Shown: one piece after another, positions 16,545-26,910 of the stretch
Layout: every line of letters starts with the position of its first letter
Numbering within the stretch: position 1 is the stretch's first letter
Source: Streptomyces katrae
Lineage (GTDB): Bacteria > Actinomycetota > Actinomycetes > Streptomycetales > Streptomycetaceae
Direction: 5' to 3'
Length of the DNA stretch: 64,000 bases
Assembly (NCBI RefSeq): GCF_000717655.1
Contig: NZ_JNZY01000016.1
Coordinates: 68,622-132,621, forward strand
Made by a program: the position numbers and the translations under genes
The notes under the pieces: generated by a model
Told to the model about the DNA's origin: nothing
The model's input: the letters and a program-made list of their open reading frames with translations, nothing else
The model's database searches: none

Positions 16545-17738
16545 CTACGTGGTGATCTTGACCGTGTACGCACCCGACGGAGTGCGGTCCGCCACCTCGA
16601 TCCTGATCCGCTCCCCCGGCACCGTGAACGCCTGCCCCACCTCGAGCGGCGCGTCCGCCAGCGGCGGGTACACCGAGCGGTCCCAGCAGGCCTCCGTGTC
16701 CGGATGCCCGTCGAGCACCTCGATCGGCCCGCCGCCGGACGCCGCCTCGTTGCGCACCCGGTAGACCAGGACCCCCTCCGTGCAGGTGTCCCCGTCGTTG
16801 CCGGCGGATCCCCGCGCCTCGACGGCGATCGCACTGCCGGTCCCCGTACGGATCACCGCGAGCCGGGTCCCGCCCGAGGCGCCGGCCACCGGGGCCTGGG
16901 CCAGCGGCAGCAGGGTGTGCAGCGAGGAGCCCGACTGCACGCAGTCCACCTGGGACGCGTCCAGCCAGCCGAGCTTCCACTTGTGCCAGGCGAACAGGTC
17001 CGGGGCCATCCCGAACTGGCTGCCCATGACGTCCCAGTCGCCGACGTGCGTGTCCCAGTCGCCCTTGCCGTCCGTCGGCCGGTGGTAGAGGTCGGGCAGG
17101 TCGAAGACGTGCCCGGTCTCGTGCGCCAGCACGTTCCGGTCCGGCGGGTGCCGCTCGAAGACGGTCACGATCCGCCGCAGGTCCGTCCCGTCCGCCCTGA
17201 TCGGCCGGTCGAAGTTGACGACCTTGGTGGCGTCCGAATCCACTCCGGGCGCGTCCGGGTCGGCGACGAAGTACACGACGTCGTACCGGGAGAAGTCCAC
17301 CTCCCGGTCGGCGGCGGCGACCGCGTCCCGCAGGTACGCGGCCCGGTCCTGCGACGCCCAGTCGCGCTGTATCCCGTACGCCGTGGACGGTTTGGGCATC
17401 CGGATCCACTGCTTCTGCGGGTGCGGGACCAGCCGGAACCTGCCGTACGAGGCCCGCTCGAAGAAGTCGCCGGTCGCGGGGAAGTAGTCGCCGGTCAGCT
17501 GCTCGGTCGTCAGGGTGGCCCGGTGGTCGGGGAAGGAGAGGAAGACCATGACCGCGTCGAGGGTGCGCTCCGGCTTGGGGTAGGCGCGGTTCCAGCTGTC
17601 CAGGCCGAGGGAGTGGTGCGCGGACGTACGGGTCAGGGCGCACGGCGCGGCCCCCGGAACGGCGACCGCGGGACCCGCGACGAGCGACATGGCGGCGAGC
17701 GCCGTCAGGGAGGTGAGCGCGGCCGCCGTGCTTCTCAT
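16545..17738 (-). CDS. Secreted M6-family (immune inhibitor A-like) metalloprotease
   Basis: 397 residues. The Sec signal peptide is residues 1-27 (TAAALTSLTALAAMSLVAGP then AVAVPG). The zinc site is VLAHETGHVFDLPDLY, an HExxH variant (HETGH) with the downstream Asp, followed by the Met-turn-like WDVMGSQFG. The C-terminal 130 residues form a beta-rich domain (LAVIRTGTGSAIAVEARG, ending VKITT). The family consists of extracellular zinc endopeptidases. In-frame GTG 17819 would add 27 residues before the signal; I prefer ATG 17738. Upstream is the 388-bp divergent region with the GGDEF-EAL gene. Confidence 0.82.
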   Translation of the reverse strand: MRSTAAALTSLTALAAMSLVAGPAVAVPGAAPCALTRTSAHHSLGLDSWNRAYPKPERTLDAVMVFLSFPDHRATLTTEQLTGDYFPATGDFFERASYGRFRLVPHPQKQWIRMPKPSTAYGIQRDWASQDRAAYLRDAVAAADREVDFSRYDVVYFVADPDAPGVDSDATKVVNFDRPIRADGTDLRRIVTVFERHPPDRNVLAHETGHVFDLPDLYHRPTDGKGDWDTHVGDWDVMGSQFGMAPDLFAWHKWKLGWLDASQVDCVQSGSSLHTLLPLAQAPVAGASGGTRLAVIRTGTGSAIAVEARGSAGNDGDTCTEGVLVYRVRNEAASGGGPIEVLDGHPDTEACWDRSVYPPLADAPLEVGQAFTVPGERIRIEVADRTPSGAYTVKITT

Positions 17739-18126
17739 GCGGGAGCGTTCCACTCCCCCGGGTGTCTGCTGTCGCGCCACATCGACCTCCGGTGGTGGAT
17801 TCGTGCCATCTCGTTCCACCTTGGGGCGATTGTCTTACTAATGCCCTGTTCCGCTGCCCCACAAGAGTGAGCACTACGGCAAGCCGGTGACCCACGGGGT
17901 TCACCCACACGCCTACAGAACGTCACGACCGATCACGGGAGATCAGCAGGAGACTTCCGCTGCTCAGAGCCGTGCAGAAACGATCGCCCGGGATCCGCCC
18001 GGCGGGGCGTCAGCACGCCGAAGTCCCGTGCCCCGCACGGCGACGCCGCTGGATAGGGCCGTACGGTGCCTCTATGATCGGCACACTTTCCTGCACGGAC
18101 ACTCACGAGCACTGCGGGAGCCAACG
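17739..18126. other. Divergent intergenic region (M6 protease / GGDEF-EAL protein)
   Basis: 388 bp. It has an imperfect palindrome GGTGACCCACGGGGTTCACC (17886-17905), a candidate regulator site, and lower-GC patches near 17830-17870 that could hold promoters. No gene or RNA is recognised. Confidence 0.4.
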
Positions 18127-19956
18127 GTGAGCGGAACCTCAGAGGGAACCGGTTCGGCGGCCGACAGCATCCGATCGGCCATTACGGAGCGTCACCAAGC
18201 AGTGCCGGCCGTGCCGACGTCGCCGCCCCGCACCGAGTCCGAACTGCATGATTACCGGGCCGCCTTCAACGCGGCCCACCTGGCGATGGCCGTCGTCGAC
18301 CGCTCCGGCTACGTCGTCGCCGCCAACGCGGCGCTGGCCGGGCTGCTGGGCACCGAGCCGCACGCGCTCGTCGAGCAGTGCGCGGCCGACCTGGTCGACC
18401 TGGGCGCCGAGGCCCGTACCTGGCAGGCTTACCAGGAGGTGCTGCGCGGCCGGCAGGCCAGACTCCGCTGCACCCGCCGGCTCAAACACCCGGACGGGCA
18501 CTCGCTGTGGACCGAGGTCACCCTCGGGCCCGTGCCCGGGACCCGGGACGTGCTGCTGTCCGTCGCCGACATCAGCGACCGCCGCGACCTCCAGGCCCGG
18601 CTGCGGCACCTCCAGATGCACGACCCGGTGACCCGGCTGCCCAACCGGGCGCTGTTCTTCGAGCGGCTCTCCGCCGCCCTGGAGGCCTCCTCGTACGAGC
18701 AGGGAGGCACGGGGCGGATCGGCCTGTGCTACCTCGACCTCGACGGGTTCAAGGCCGTCAACGACACCCTCGGCCACCGCGTCGGGGACCGGCTGCTGAC
18801 CGCCGTCGCGGCCCGGCTGACCCAGTGCGCCGACCAGTCCGGGTACGGGCGCACGGGCGGGCACCTCGTGGCGCGGCTCGGCGGCGACGAGTTCGCCCTG
18901 CTGGTCGAGGACTCCACCGGCACCGAGCAGCTCGCCGACCTGGCGCGCAGCGTACTGGCCGCCGTACAGGAGCCGTTCGACCTGGCCGGGCAGCGGCTGT
19001 CGGTCTCGGCGTCGATCGGCGTGGTGGAGCGGGCCACGGACGGGACTTCGGCGACCGGGCTGATGCAGGCCGCGGACACGACCCTGTACTGGGCGAAGGC
19101 GGACGGCAAGGCCCGCTGGACGCTGTTCGACCCGGAGCGCAACGCGCATCGCATGACCCGCCAGGCGCTCAGCTCGACGCTGCGGCCGGCCGTGGAACGG
19201 GGCGAGTTCGCGCTCGAGTACCAGCCGCTCGTGGACCTGGAGAGCGGTGCGGTGCGCGGGGTGGAGGCGCTGGTCCGCTGGAACCACCCGCAGTTCGGCA
19301 CGCTGACGCCGAATCGGTTCATCGGAATTGCGGAAGAGGACGGCTCCATCGTCCAGTTGGGGCGGTGGGTGCTGCGGACCGCCTGCCGGCAGGCCCGGCG
19401 CTGGCAGATCGAGCAGCCGAGCGACTGCCCGGTCTTCGTCTCCGTCAACGTGGCGGTCCGGCAGGTGTGGGACTCGGACCTGGTCGGCGACGTGGCGGAG
19501 ATCCTGGCCGAGACCGGGCTGGCCCCGCAGCTGCTCCAGCTGGAGCTGACCGAGTCGGCGGTGATGGGCTCCGCGGGACGGCCGCTGCAGGCCCTCCAGG
19601 CGCTGAGCGACATGGGGGTGCGCATCGCCATCGACGACTTCGGCACGGGGTACTCGAACCTGGCGTACCTGAGCCGGCTCCCGGTGTCCGTGCTGAAGCT
19701 GGACGGCTCCTTCGTACAGGGCTTCCGCTACGACGAGGGCACCCATCCGAACCCGGCCGACGAGACCATCGTCGAGGCCCTGGTGCAGCTCGCGCACCGG
19801 CTGGGCCTGACGGTGACGGCCGAGTGCGTGGAGACGGCCGGCCAGGCGGCCCGGCTGCGCCGCGTCGGCTGTGACACGGGCCAGGGCTGGCTGTACTCGC
19901 GGGCGGTGGCCCCGGAGCTGATCGCCGAGATGATCGGCACCCGCCCCGGAGCCTGA
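18127..19956 (+). CDS. Cyclic-di-GMP protein, PAS-GGDEF-EAL
   Basis: 609 residues, no membrane segment. A PAS domain (about 42-150) precedes a diguanylate cyclase domain with intact RLGGDEFALL (GGDEF at 252-256) and a phosphodiesterase domain with EAL at 380-382 (GVEALVRWNHP), LELTESAVM, DDFGTGYSNL, KLDGSFV and AECVE. Both active-site sets look complete. I see no RxxD product-inhibition site just before GGDEF. In streptomycetes such proteins set c-di-GMP levels that hold back sporulation through BldD. The GTG 18127 start has GGGAG six bases upstream. Convergent with the chitinase gene, separated by a strong terminator. Confidence 0.92.
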   Translation: MSGTSEGTGSAADSIRSAITERHQAVPAVPTSPPRTESELHDYRAAFNAAHLAMAVVDRSGYVVAANAALAGLLGTEPHALVEQCAADLVDLGAEARTWQAYQEVLRGRQARLRCTRRLKHPDGHSLWTEVTLGPVPGTRDVLLSVADISDRRDLQARLRHLQMHDPVTRLPNRALFFERLSAALEASSYEQGGTGRIGLCYLDLDGFKAVNDTLGHRVGDRLLTAVAARLTQCADQSGYGRTGGHLVARLGGDEFALLVEDSTGTEQLADLARSVLAAVQEPFDLAGQRLSVSASIGVVERATDGTSATGLMQAADTTLYWAKADGKARWTLFDPERNAHRMTRQALSSTLRPAVERGEFALEYQPLVDLESGAVRGVEALVRWNHPQFGTLTPNRFIGIAEEDGSIVQLGRWVLRTACRQARRWQIEQPSDCPVFVSVNVAVRQVWDSDLVGDVAEILAETGLAPQLLQLELTESAVMGSAGRPLQALQALSDMGVRIAIDDFGTGYSNLAYLSRLPVSVLKLDGSFVQGFRYDEGTHPNPADETIVEALVQLAHRLGLTVTAECVETAGQAARLRRVGCDTGQGWLYSRAVAPELIAEMIGTRPGA

Positions 19957-19976
19957 CCCCGTCTGCGCTGGAGCAC

Positions 19977-20017
19977 GCCCGCCCCGTACCCCTCCTGTGC
20001 AGGGGTACGGGGCGGGC
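19977..20017. terminator. Strong bidirectional terminator
   Basis: A perfect 17-bp stem (19977-19993 with 20001-20017, arms beginning GCCCGCCCCG) with a seven-base loop lies between the convergent GGDEF-EAL and chitinase genes. Confidence 0.85.
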
Positions 20018-20044
20018 TGCCGCTCGGCGCGGGGTGGGGGGAGA

Positions 20045-21742
<1,698 letters not shown>

Positions 21743-21821
21743 GAACTGCCTCCGGGGGGTGGGAGGGGAGAGCAAGAGGTTCGGGTGGGAGAAGAGATAG
21801 CGATCACCCGAGGGTCGCGTC

Positions 21822-21853
21822 AATGGTTTGGACCAAAGAAGGACTAGACCATT
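21822..21853 (-). promoter_or_regulatory. Tandem DasR-like operators upstream of the chitinase
   Basis: Read on the minus strand, AATGGTCTAGTCC (21853-21841) and TGGTCCAAACCATT (21835-21822) are two copies of the TGGTCTAGACCA-type element about 18 bp apart. GlcNAc-responsive DasR binds such sites, and direct repeats of this kind are typical of Streptomyces chitinase promoters. They lie 80-110 bp before the ATG. Confidence 0.75.
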
Positions 21854-21929
21854 CGCCACGCAAATCCCCTTGTCAGAGGCCTGCAAGCACAGCAGAAACC
21901 GCCCGCCACCCCGGGTGACGAGCGGTTTA

Positions 21930-21949
21930 AGGGTGCCTTAGGGCACCCT
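21930..21949 (-). terminator. Terminator of the luciferase-like gene
   Basis: Perfect hairpin AGGGTGCC-TTAG-GGCACCCT, about 50 bp downstream of the flavin-dependent oxidoreductase stop. A second hairpin (AAACCGC at 21896, GCGGTTT at 21922) follows it and may insulate the chitinase promoter. Confidence 0.65.
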
Positions 21950-21996
21950 CGCGCAAGGTTTCGGCAACAAACCAGCCGAACTGCGTTCGCACGCGA

Positions 21997-23121
21997 TCAA
22001 GCAGCTCGCGGCGCCTCCACCGGCATCCCGTACACATCTGCGACGAGCTCGTAGGAGCGCAACCGGGCTGCGCCGCTGTGCGCGTTGGAAGTCAGCATCA
22101 GCTCGTCGGCGCCCGTGCGCTTGGCCAGGTCGTCGAGCCCTGCGGCCACCTCGTCGGGGGTGCCGTGGACGACGTTCGCGAGCCAGCCGTCCACGAACTC
22201 CCGCTCCGGTGGGGAGAAGGCGTACGCCGCCGCCTCCTCGGGCGTCGGGATCAGCCCGGGCCGGCCGCTGCGCAGCCGCAGCATCGACAGCGCCCCCGTG
22301 AGCACCTGGGCGCGGGCCTGCCCGTCGGTGTCGGCGGCCAGCGCCGCGACCCCGATCACGGCGTACGGGGCGTCCAGTACCGCCGAGGGGCGGAAGGCCT
22401 GCCGGTAGAGGTCCAGCGCGGGCAGGGTGCCGGCCGCCGAGAAGTGGTGGGCGTACGCGAAGGGCAGGCCGAGCTCGGCGGCGAGGCGGGCGCTGAACCC
22501 GGAGGACCCGAGCAGCCACAGCGGCGGCCGCCCGGCGGGGCCCTGCACGGGGCCGGGCACCGCGTGGACACGGGCGTACGGGTGCCCGTCGGGGAAGTCG
22601 TCGTCGAGGAAGCGGGTCAGCTCCACGAGCTGCCGGGGGAACTCCTGCGCCGCCTCGTCGAGGCGGCCGGGGCCGCGCAGGGCCGCGGCCGTGCGGCCGT
22701 CGGTGCCGGGCGCGCGGCCGAGCCCGAGGTCGATCCGCCCCGGGGCGAGCGCCTCCAGCGTGCCGAACTGCTCGGCGACGGCGAGCGGAGCGTGGTTGGG
22801 CAGCATGACCCCGCCCGAGCCGAGCCGGATGCGGGAGGTGTGGGCGGCGAGGTGGGCCAGGATCACCGCCGGGGAGGAGCTGGCCACCCCGGGCATGGAG
22901 TGGTGTTCGGCGACCCAGTGGCGGTGGTACCCGCGGGACTCGGCGAGCCGGGCGATCGCGACGCTGGTGCGCAGGGAGTCGTGGGCGGTGCTGCCGCTGC
23001 CGACCGTGACGAGGTCGAGCACCGAGAGCGGCACCGGCGCGCGGCCGCGTACCGCACCCCGGACCGGATCTCCGGGGCCGTCCCCGTCCGCAGCCCGGCC
23101 CGCGTCCCCGGTGTCACTCAT
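21997..23121 (-). CDS. LLM-class flavin-dependent oxidoreductase (luciferase-like)
   Basis: 374 residues, a bacterial-luciferase-like TIM barrel of the MsnO8/group-1 type: PLSVLDLVTVGSG at the first strand, YHRHWVAEHHSMPGVASSSP, IRLGSGGVMLPNH and GRIDLGLGRAPGTDGRT. These use FMNH2 or F420H2. The C-terminus has the usual helical cap and ADELMLTSNAHSG. ATG 23121 has GGGAG six bases upstream. The substrate is unknown. It is divergent from the IclR gene, which could control it. Confidence 0.85.
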   Translation of the reverse strand: MSDTGDAGRAADGDGPGDPVRGAVRGRAPVPLSVLDLVTVGSGSTAHDSLRTSVAIARLAESRGYHRHWVAEHHSMPGVASSSPAVILAHLAAHTSRIRLGSGGVMLPNHAPLAVAEQFGTLEALAPGRIDLGLGRAPGTDGRTAAALRGPGRLDEAAQEFPRQLVELTRFLDDDFPDGHPYARVHAVPGPVQGPAGRPPLWLLGSSGFSARLAAELGLPFAYAHHFSAAGTLPALDLYRQAFRPSAVLDAPYAVIGVAALAADTDGQARAQVLTGALSMLRLRSGRPGLIPTPEEAAAYAFSPPEREFVDGWLANVVHGTPDEVAAGLDDLAKRTGADELMLTSNAHSGAARLRSYELVADVYGMPVEAPRAA

Positions 23122-23351
23122 AGTCGCTCCCGTCTCGGTTCGCCGTCCGTACGAAGAACTCGAACCATCGGCGGCCTGCGGCCATTCCCGGCATCCCGGG
23201 ACAGCAAGCGTGACCTTGGCATATGCCACCGGATTAGACACAGGCTAGGGGACCTGATTGCGCCATCAATCTCATCAACAGGCGCTCCACATGGGCCTCT
23301 TGATGGCTATCGTGGTAGGGCAAGCGGTAACAACCTGCTAGGGGGAAAACC

Positions 23352-24110
23352 GTGGCGCTGAAGCCCGAGCCGACCGCGCCGTTCCACTCGGTGCAGTACG
23401 CCCTGCGCGTACTCGAAACGATCGCCCGCCATACCGGCGGTGTGACCGATGTACAGATCGCGCGTGAGACCGGCCTGCCCGCGGTCCATCTCGCCCCCAT
23501 GCTCCTCATGCTGCGCCGTGAGGGGTACGTCCTCCAGGTGGCGGACGGCGCCTATGCCATAGGGGACTCCCTGGTCCTGCTCGGCTCAGGCATAGACAGG
23601 CAGCAAGCCCTCCAGAACAAGCTGCAGGACACCCTGGACCGGCTGCGGGACTCGGTGGGCGCGGCGGTCTACATCAGCCGGTACGTGGACGGCGAAGTGA
23701 AGATCACGCAGTTCGCGGACAGCCCGCGCACCCCGAAGGTGCACGAGTGGGTCGACTTCCGCTCCGCGGCGCACGCCAGCGCGGTCGGCAAGTGCCTGCT
23801 GACGCAGCTCGACCAGAACGGGCGGCGCGACCACCTCTCGCGGCACAAGATCGCCCGGCTCACGTCGAAGACGATCGTGAACGAGCGGATCCTCTTCTCC
23901 AAGCTGGACGCCCAGCCGGCCACGGTGCCGGTGCTGGACCTGCAGGAGTACGCGGTGGGCACCGTCTGCGCCGCGGTACCGATCACGGCCGGGGCCTCGG
24001 TGGGCTGCCTGGCCCTGTCGATGCCCGTCGAGCACGCGCACCGGCTGCGGGCCGCCGCGGACGCGCTGAACCGGAAGGCAGCGCCGCTGCTTCTTTCGCT
24101 CACCCTGTGA
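23352..24110 (+). CDS. IclR-family transcriptional regulator
   Basis: 252 residues. The N-terminal winged helix (about 11-65) runs from FHSVQYALRVLETIARHTGG through TDVQIARETGLPAVHLAPM. The IclR effector domain follows, with VDFRSAAHASAVGKCLLTQL and, at the end, VGTVCAAVPITAGASVGCLA. The GTG start is preceded by AGGGGGAAAACC. Divergent from the luciferase-like gene, 230 bp apart. No specific ligand or developmental role can be assigned from sequence. Confidence 0.88.
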   Translation: MALKPEPTAPFHSVQYALRVLETIARHTGGVTDVQIARETGLPAVHLAPMLLMLRREGYVLQVADGAYAIGDSLVLLGSGIDRQQALQNKLQDTLDRLRDSVGAAVYISRYVDGEVKITQFADSPRTPKVHEWVDFRSAAHASAVGKCLLTQLDQNGRRDHLSRHKIARLTSKTIVNERILFSKLDAQPATVPVLDLQEYAVGTVCAAVPITAGASVGCLALSMPVEHAHRLRAAADALNRKAAPLLLSLTL

Positions 24111-24186
24111 CAACGGTCACGGTCGGGCGTTGCCGGCGGATCTCACGGCGGGAACGGCGGGAGACGGCAGAGGAGCCCCGGAAACA

Positions 24187-24224
24187 CTTCGGGCGGTTCC
24201 CGGTGAACCGGAAACCGCCCGAAG
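24187..24224 (-). terminator. Terminator after tRNA-Lys copy 2
   Basis: Perfect 12-bp arms CTTCGGGCGGTT and AACCGCCCGAAG with a 14-base loop holding a smaller CCGG pairing. It lies seven bases beyond the 3' end of the minus-strand tRNA, and may also serve the convergent IclR gene. Confidence 0.8.
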
Positions 24225-24230
24225 TACAGG

Positions 24231-24304
24231 TGCGCCGCCAGGGACTCGAACCCCGGACCCGCTGATTAAGAGTCAGCTGCTCTAACCAACTGAGCTAGCG
24301 GCGC
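24231..24304 (-). tRNA. tRNA-Lys(CTT), copy 2
   Basis: Same 74 bases as copies 1 and 3, on the opposite strand: acceptor stem GCGCCGC/GCGGCGC and anticodon loop CTCTTAA. The 5' flank (TTTTCTCTGTCAG just before the tRNA) resembles that of copy 3. Confidence 0.97.
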
Positions 24305-24367
24305 CTGACAGAGAAAATACTACCTGCTCCTCAGGGGTGCTCAAAACCCATACCCGCGGCCCGCGGA

Positions 24368-26047
24368 TCAGCGCTCCAGGAGCTCGTCGCGGCCGTGGGC
24401 CGCGTACGCCGCGAGCAGCCCGGAGAGATCGGCCGGGCCCAGGAGGCGGTAGCCGGCAGTGCCGGGCGGGGACCACCAGACCGGGTCCGGGCAGCGGAAG
24501 CCGGCCCGGCGCAGCGCGACCCGGTGGACCTTGTTCGTCGCCGTGGTCGGCATGGACTCCACGATCCGGACGTAGCGCGGGGACATCTTCGTGCCCAGGT
24601 CCGGCTGGGCGGCCAGGAACGCGGAGAAGGCCTCCGGCAAGAACCGCTCCCCCTCCTCGAGGGCGACCGCCGCCATCACCTGGTCGCCGGCCGCCTCGTC
24701 CGGCACCGCGTACACGGCGACCGCGGCCGCCGGGGACCAGCGCGCCAGGATGTTCTCGATCACCGCGGCGGCGAGGTTCTCGCTGTCGACCCGCAGCCGG
24801 TCGTCGGTGCGGCCCGCGAAGTAGAGGAACCCGGCCGCGTCGCGGAAGAAGAGGTCGCCCGTCCAGTACCAGCCCTCCCGGGTCCGCGCGGCCTCCGCCT
24901 CGGGGTTGCGCCAGTAGCCCTCGAACAGGCTCCGGCCGCGGTTGACCAGCTCACCGATCGCCGCGGAGCCGCCCAGGAGGCGGCCCTGCGCGTCCAGGAC
25001 GGCCGGCGGGCACTCGGCGCCCGTCTCCGGATCGATCACGGCCAGGTCGTCCCCGGCCCCCGCCCGGCCCAGGGCGCCCGGCGGGGTGTCCGGGGTCCGC
25101 TGAACGGAGGCCCCGCCCTCGGTGGCCCCGTACCCCTCGACCAGCCGGACCCCGAACCGCTCGGCGAAGCGGGCCGCGTCCACCGCGCCGGCCTCGGTGC
25201 CGAAGCCGAGGCGCAGGCTGTGCACGCGGTCGTCGGGGCGGGGCTCGGTGGCCAGCAGGTACTGGACGACCCGGCCGACGTAGGTGAAGTACGTCGCCCC
25301 GTACGCGCGGACGTCGTCCAGGAACGCGGAGGCGGAGAACCGGGGGCGCAGCGCCACGGACGCGCTCCCGGCGAGGGCGGGCAGCCAGTCGGCGATGACC
25401 GCGTTGCCGTGGAAGAGCGGCATGCAGATGTAGTGGACGTCGTCCGGGGTGACCGAGAACCGGCGGGCCAGGGAGTCGCCGGCGGCGGCGATCCGGCCCT
25501 GGCTGCACAGGGCGGCCTTGGGGGCGCCGGTCGAGCCCGAGGTGAAGTAGAGGAGGTAGCGGGAGCCGGGGCCCGGGGTGCCGATCACCGCCTCGCCCGG
25601 CTTCGCGGCCGCGTACGGGGCGAGCAGGTCCGCGTACTCCTCGGTGTCGGTCACGAGGATGCGTACGCCCGGCAGGTCGAGGCCGCGCAGCAGCGGCAGG
25701 TGGGCGCGCTCCGTGACCAGGATCCGGCAGTCGGTGTGCAGGACGTCGCGCGCGAGCTCCGGGCCGCGCCGGGTGGGGTTGATCCCGGCGACGGCGGCCC
25801 CGGCGAGGGCCGCCGCGCCGAGCCAGAACGGGAACTCGGGGGTGTTGTCGAGCAGCACCCCGATGTGCGGTTCCGCGTCCGCCGGCAGCAGGTCGACGAG
25901 CAGCGCGGCGCGCGCGGCGGCCGCCTGGGCGGTCCGGTGGCGGCTGAGGACGGCGGTGTGCGTGCTGCCGCCGTACTGCAGCCCGGGCCTGTGGTCGCCC
26001 CATTGGCGTGCGATGAGCTCCGCGACGGTTTCGGGTGTCGTCCGCAT
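24368..26047 (-). CDS. Acyl-CoA synthetase (AMP-dependent, FadD-like)
   Basis: 559 residues. ANL-superfamily motifs are complete: YLLYFTSGSTGAPKAAL (P-loop, about 185-202), VEGYGATEGG (A5), WYWTGDLFF (A7) and, near the end, the catalytic Lys in TTATNKVHRVAL. It activates a carboxylic acid to acyl-AMP and then acyl-CoA. The N-terminal region and lack of a membrane helix fit fatty- or aryl-acid CoA ligases. No fatty-acid operon is adjacent, so the substrate is open. ATG start at 26047. Confidence 0.88.
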   Translation of the reverse strand: MRTTPETVAELIARQWGDHRPGLQYGGSTHTAVLSRHRTAQAAAARAALLVDLLPADAEPHIGVLLDNTPEFPFWLGAAALAGAAVAGINPTRRGPELARDVLHTDCRILVTERAHLPLLRGLDLPGVRILVTDTEEYADLLAPYAAAKPGEAVIGTPGPGSRYLLYFTSGSTGAPKAALCSQGRIAAAGDSLARRFSVTPDDVHYICMPLFHGNAVIADWLPALAGSASVALRPRFSASAFLDDVRAYGATYFTYVGRVVQYLLATEPRPDDRVHSLRLGFGTEAGAVDAARFAERFGVRLVEGYGATEGGASVQRTPDTPPGALGRAGAGDDLAVIDPETGAECPPAVLDAQGRLLGGSAAIGELVNRGRSLFEGYWRNPEAEAARTREGWYWTGDLFFRDAAGFLYFAGRTDDRLRVDSENLAAAVIENILARWSPAAAVAVYAVPDEAAGDQVMAAVALEEGERFLPEAFSAFLAAQPDLGTKMSPRYVRIVESMPTTATNKVHRVALRRAGFRCPDPVWWSPPGTAGYRLLGPADLSGLLAAYAAHGRDELLER

Positions 26048-26099
26048 GCCGCCGGAGGCTAGCTGACGTCCCGTCAGAATTGAAGGTCGGAATGGAAGG

Positions 26100-26720
26100 T
26101 CAGAACTGGACGTCGGAGCAGGCGTAGAAGGCCATGGCCGTGTCGTTGACCGTCCAGACGGCCAGGATCATGTGCCGGCCGGTCTTGCCGCTCGGCATGG
26201 TGCCCTGGTGGACGGTGGTCATGGGCGGCCGGGCGCCGTTGTAGGCGACGGTGAGGAAGGGCTGGGACTCGAGGGCGGCGCGGGTGAGCGGCCTGGTGGG
26301 GTCCCAGCCGTTCTTGGTGACGTAGTACTTGAAGTCGGTGGTGGAGTGGTTGGCGGTGAACTGCCACCGGAAGCCGTAGCTCTGCCCGCTGGTCACCTTG
26401 GTGGTGGGCCAGGTCCCACCGCGCGGGTCGTCGAGCTGGGCGAACTCGCTGTGGCCGCCGGCGCATATCTGCCCGTCCGCCGGACCGGCGGCCGGGAAGC
26501 CCTTGTAGCCCTCGACGCTCTGCGGCTCCCACTGGACCGGGCCGCAGTCGGAGACCGTCTTGTTGGCGCAGAGCTTCTGGCGGCTGATGGGGGTGTCCGT
26601 GTAGCCGTGGCCGCTGGCGGCGGGGGCGGTGAGGAGCGCCAGGGAGGCGACGACACCCAGGCCGAGCGCAGCGGCGCCGGCTCGTCCTGGCAGGTGAACG
26701 GGCATGCGAAGGGGACGCAT
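26100..26720 (-). CDS. AA10 lytic polysaccharide monooxygenase (chitin-active)
   Basis: 206 residues. The signal peptide ends ...TAPAASG so that the mature protein starts with His38 (HGYTDTP), the essential first ligand of the copper histidine brace; the second His is His125 (FTANHSTTDF), and the axial Phe is about 198 in MAFYACSDVQF. It oxidatively cleaves crystalline chitin and boosts chitinases. No extra binding module is fused. ATG 26720 is preceded by AAGGAG at four bases. DasR-like sites lie upstream, matching those of the GH18 chitinase 4.4 kb away. Confidence 0.95.
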   Translation of the reverse strand: MRPLRMPVHLPGRAGAAALGLGVVASLALLTAPAASGHGYTDTPISRQKLCANKTVSDCGPVQWEPQSVEGYKGFPAAGPADGQICAGGHSEFAQLDDPRGGTWPTTKVTSGQSYGFRWQFTANHSTTDFKYYVTKNGWDPTRPLTRAALESQPFLTVAYNGARPPMTTVHQGTMPSGKTGRHMILAVWTVNDTAMAFYACSDVQF

Positions 26721-26788
26721 GATGCTCCTTGAACGTGGGGGGAGTTCGGCGAGAGCGTGCGCACGCGTGGGGTCGAGCGTGGGGATTC

Positions 26789-26842
26789 AGGTCTAGACCA
26801 AGTACCAGACTATGGACGGAAGTTGGCCATGTCCAGACCAAT
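26789..26842 (-). promoter_or_regulatory. DasR-like operators upstream of the LPMO gene
   Basis: AGGTCTAGACCAAGT at 26789-26803 (minus strand ACTTGGTCTAGACCT) is close to the ACTGGTCTAGACCACT element; a weaker copy, GTCCAGACCAAT, lies at 26831-26842. They sit about 70-120 bp before the start, the same arrangement as at the chitinase. Confidence 0.75.
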
Positions 26843-26845
26843 GGG

Positions 26846-26882
26846 GGAACGGGTGGTCCGGTCGATTCCGGCCACCCGTTCC
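26846..26882 (-). terminator. Terminator of the SPFH-protein gene
   Basis: Perfect 11-bp arms GGAACGGGTGG and CCACCCGTTCC, with an additional CCGG pairing inside the loop, about 30 bp after the SPFH stop. It stands between that gene and the LPMO operator region. Confidence 0.7.
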
Positions 26883-26910
26883 GTATGCGATCCGTGTCCC
26901 TCGCTCCGCC

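Noticed and set aside
17886..17905. A BldD box upstream of the GGDEF-EAL gene
   Set aside because: The palindrome GGTGACCCACGGGGTTCACC does not fit the TNACNC-W-GNGTNA spacing and has a mismatch in a conserved position.
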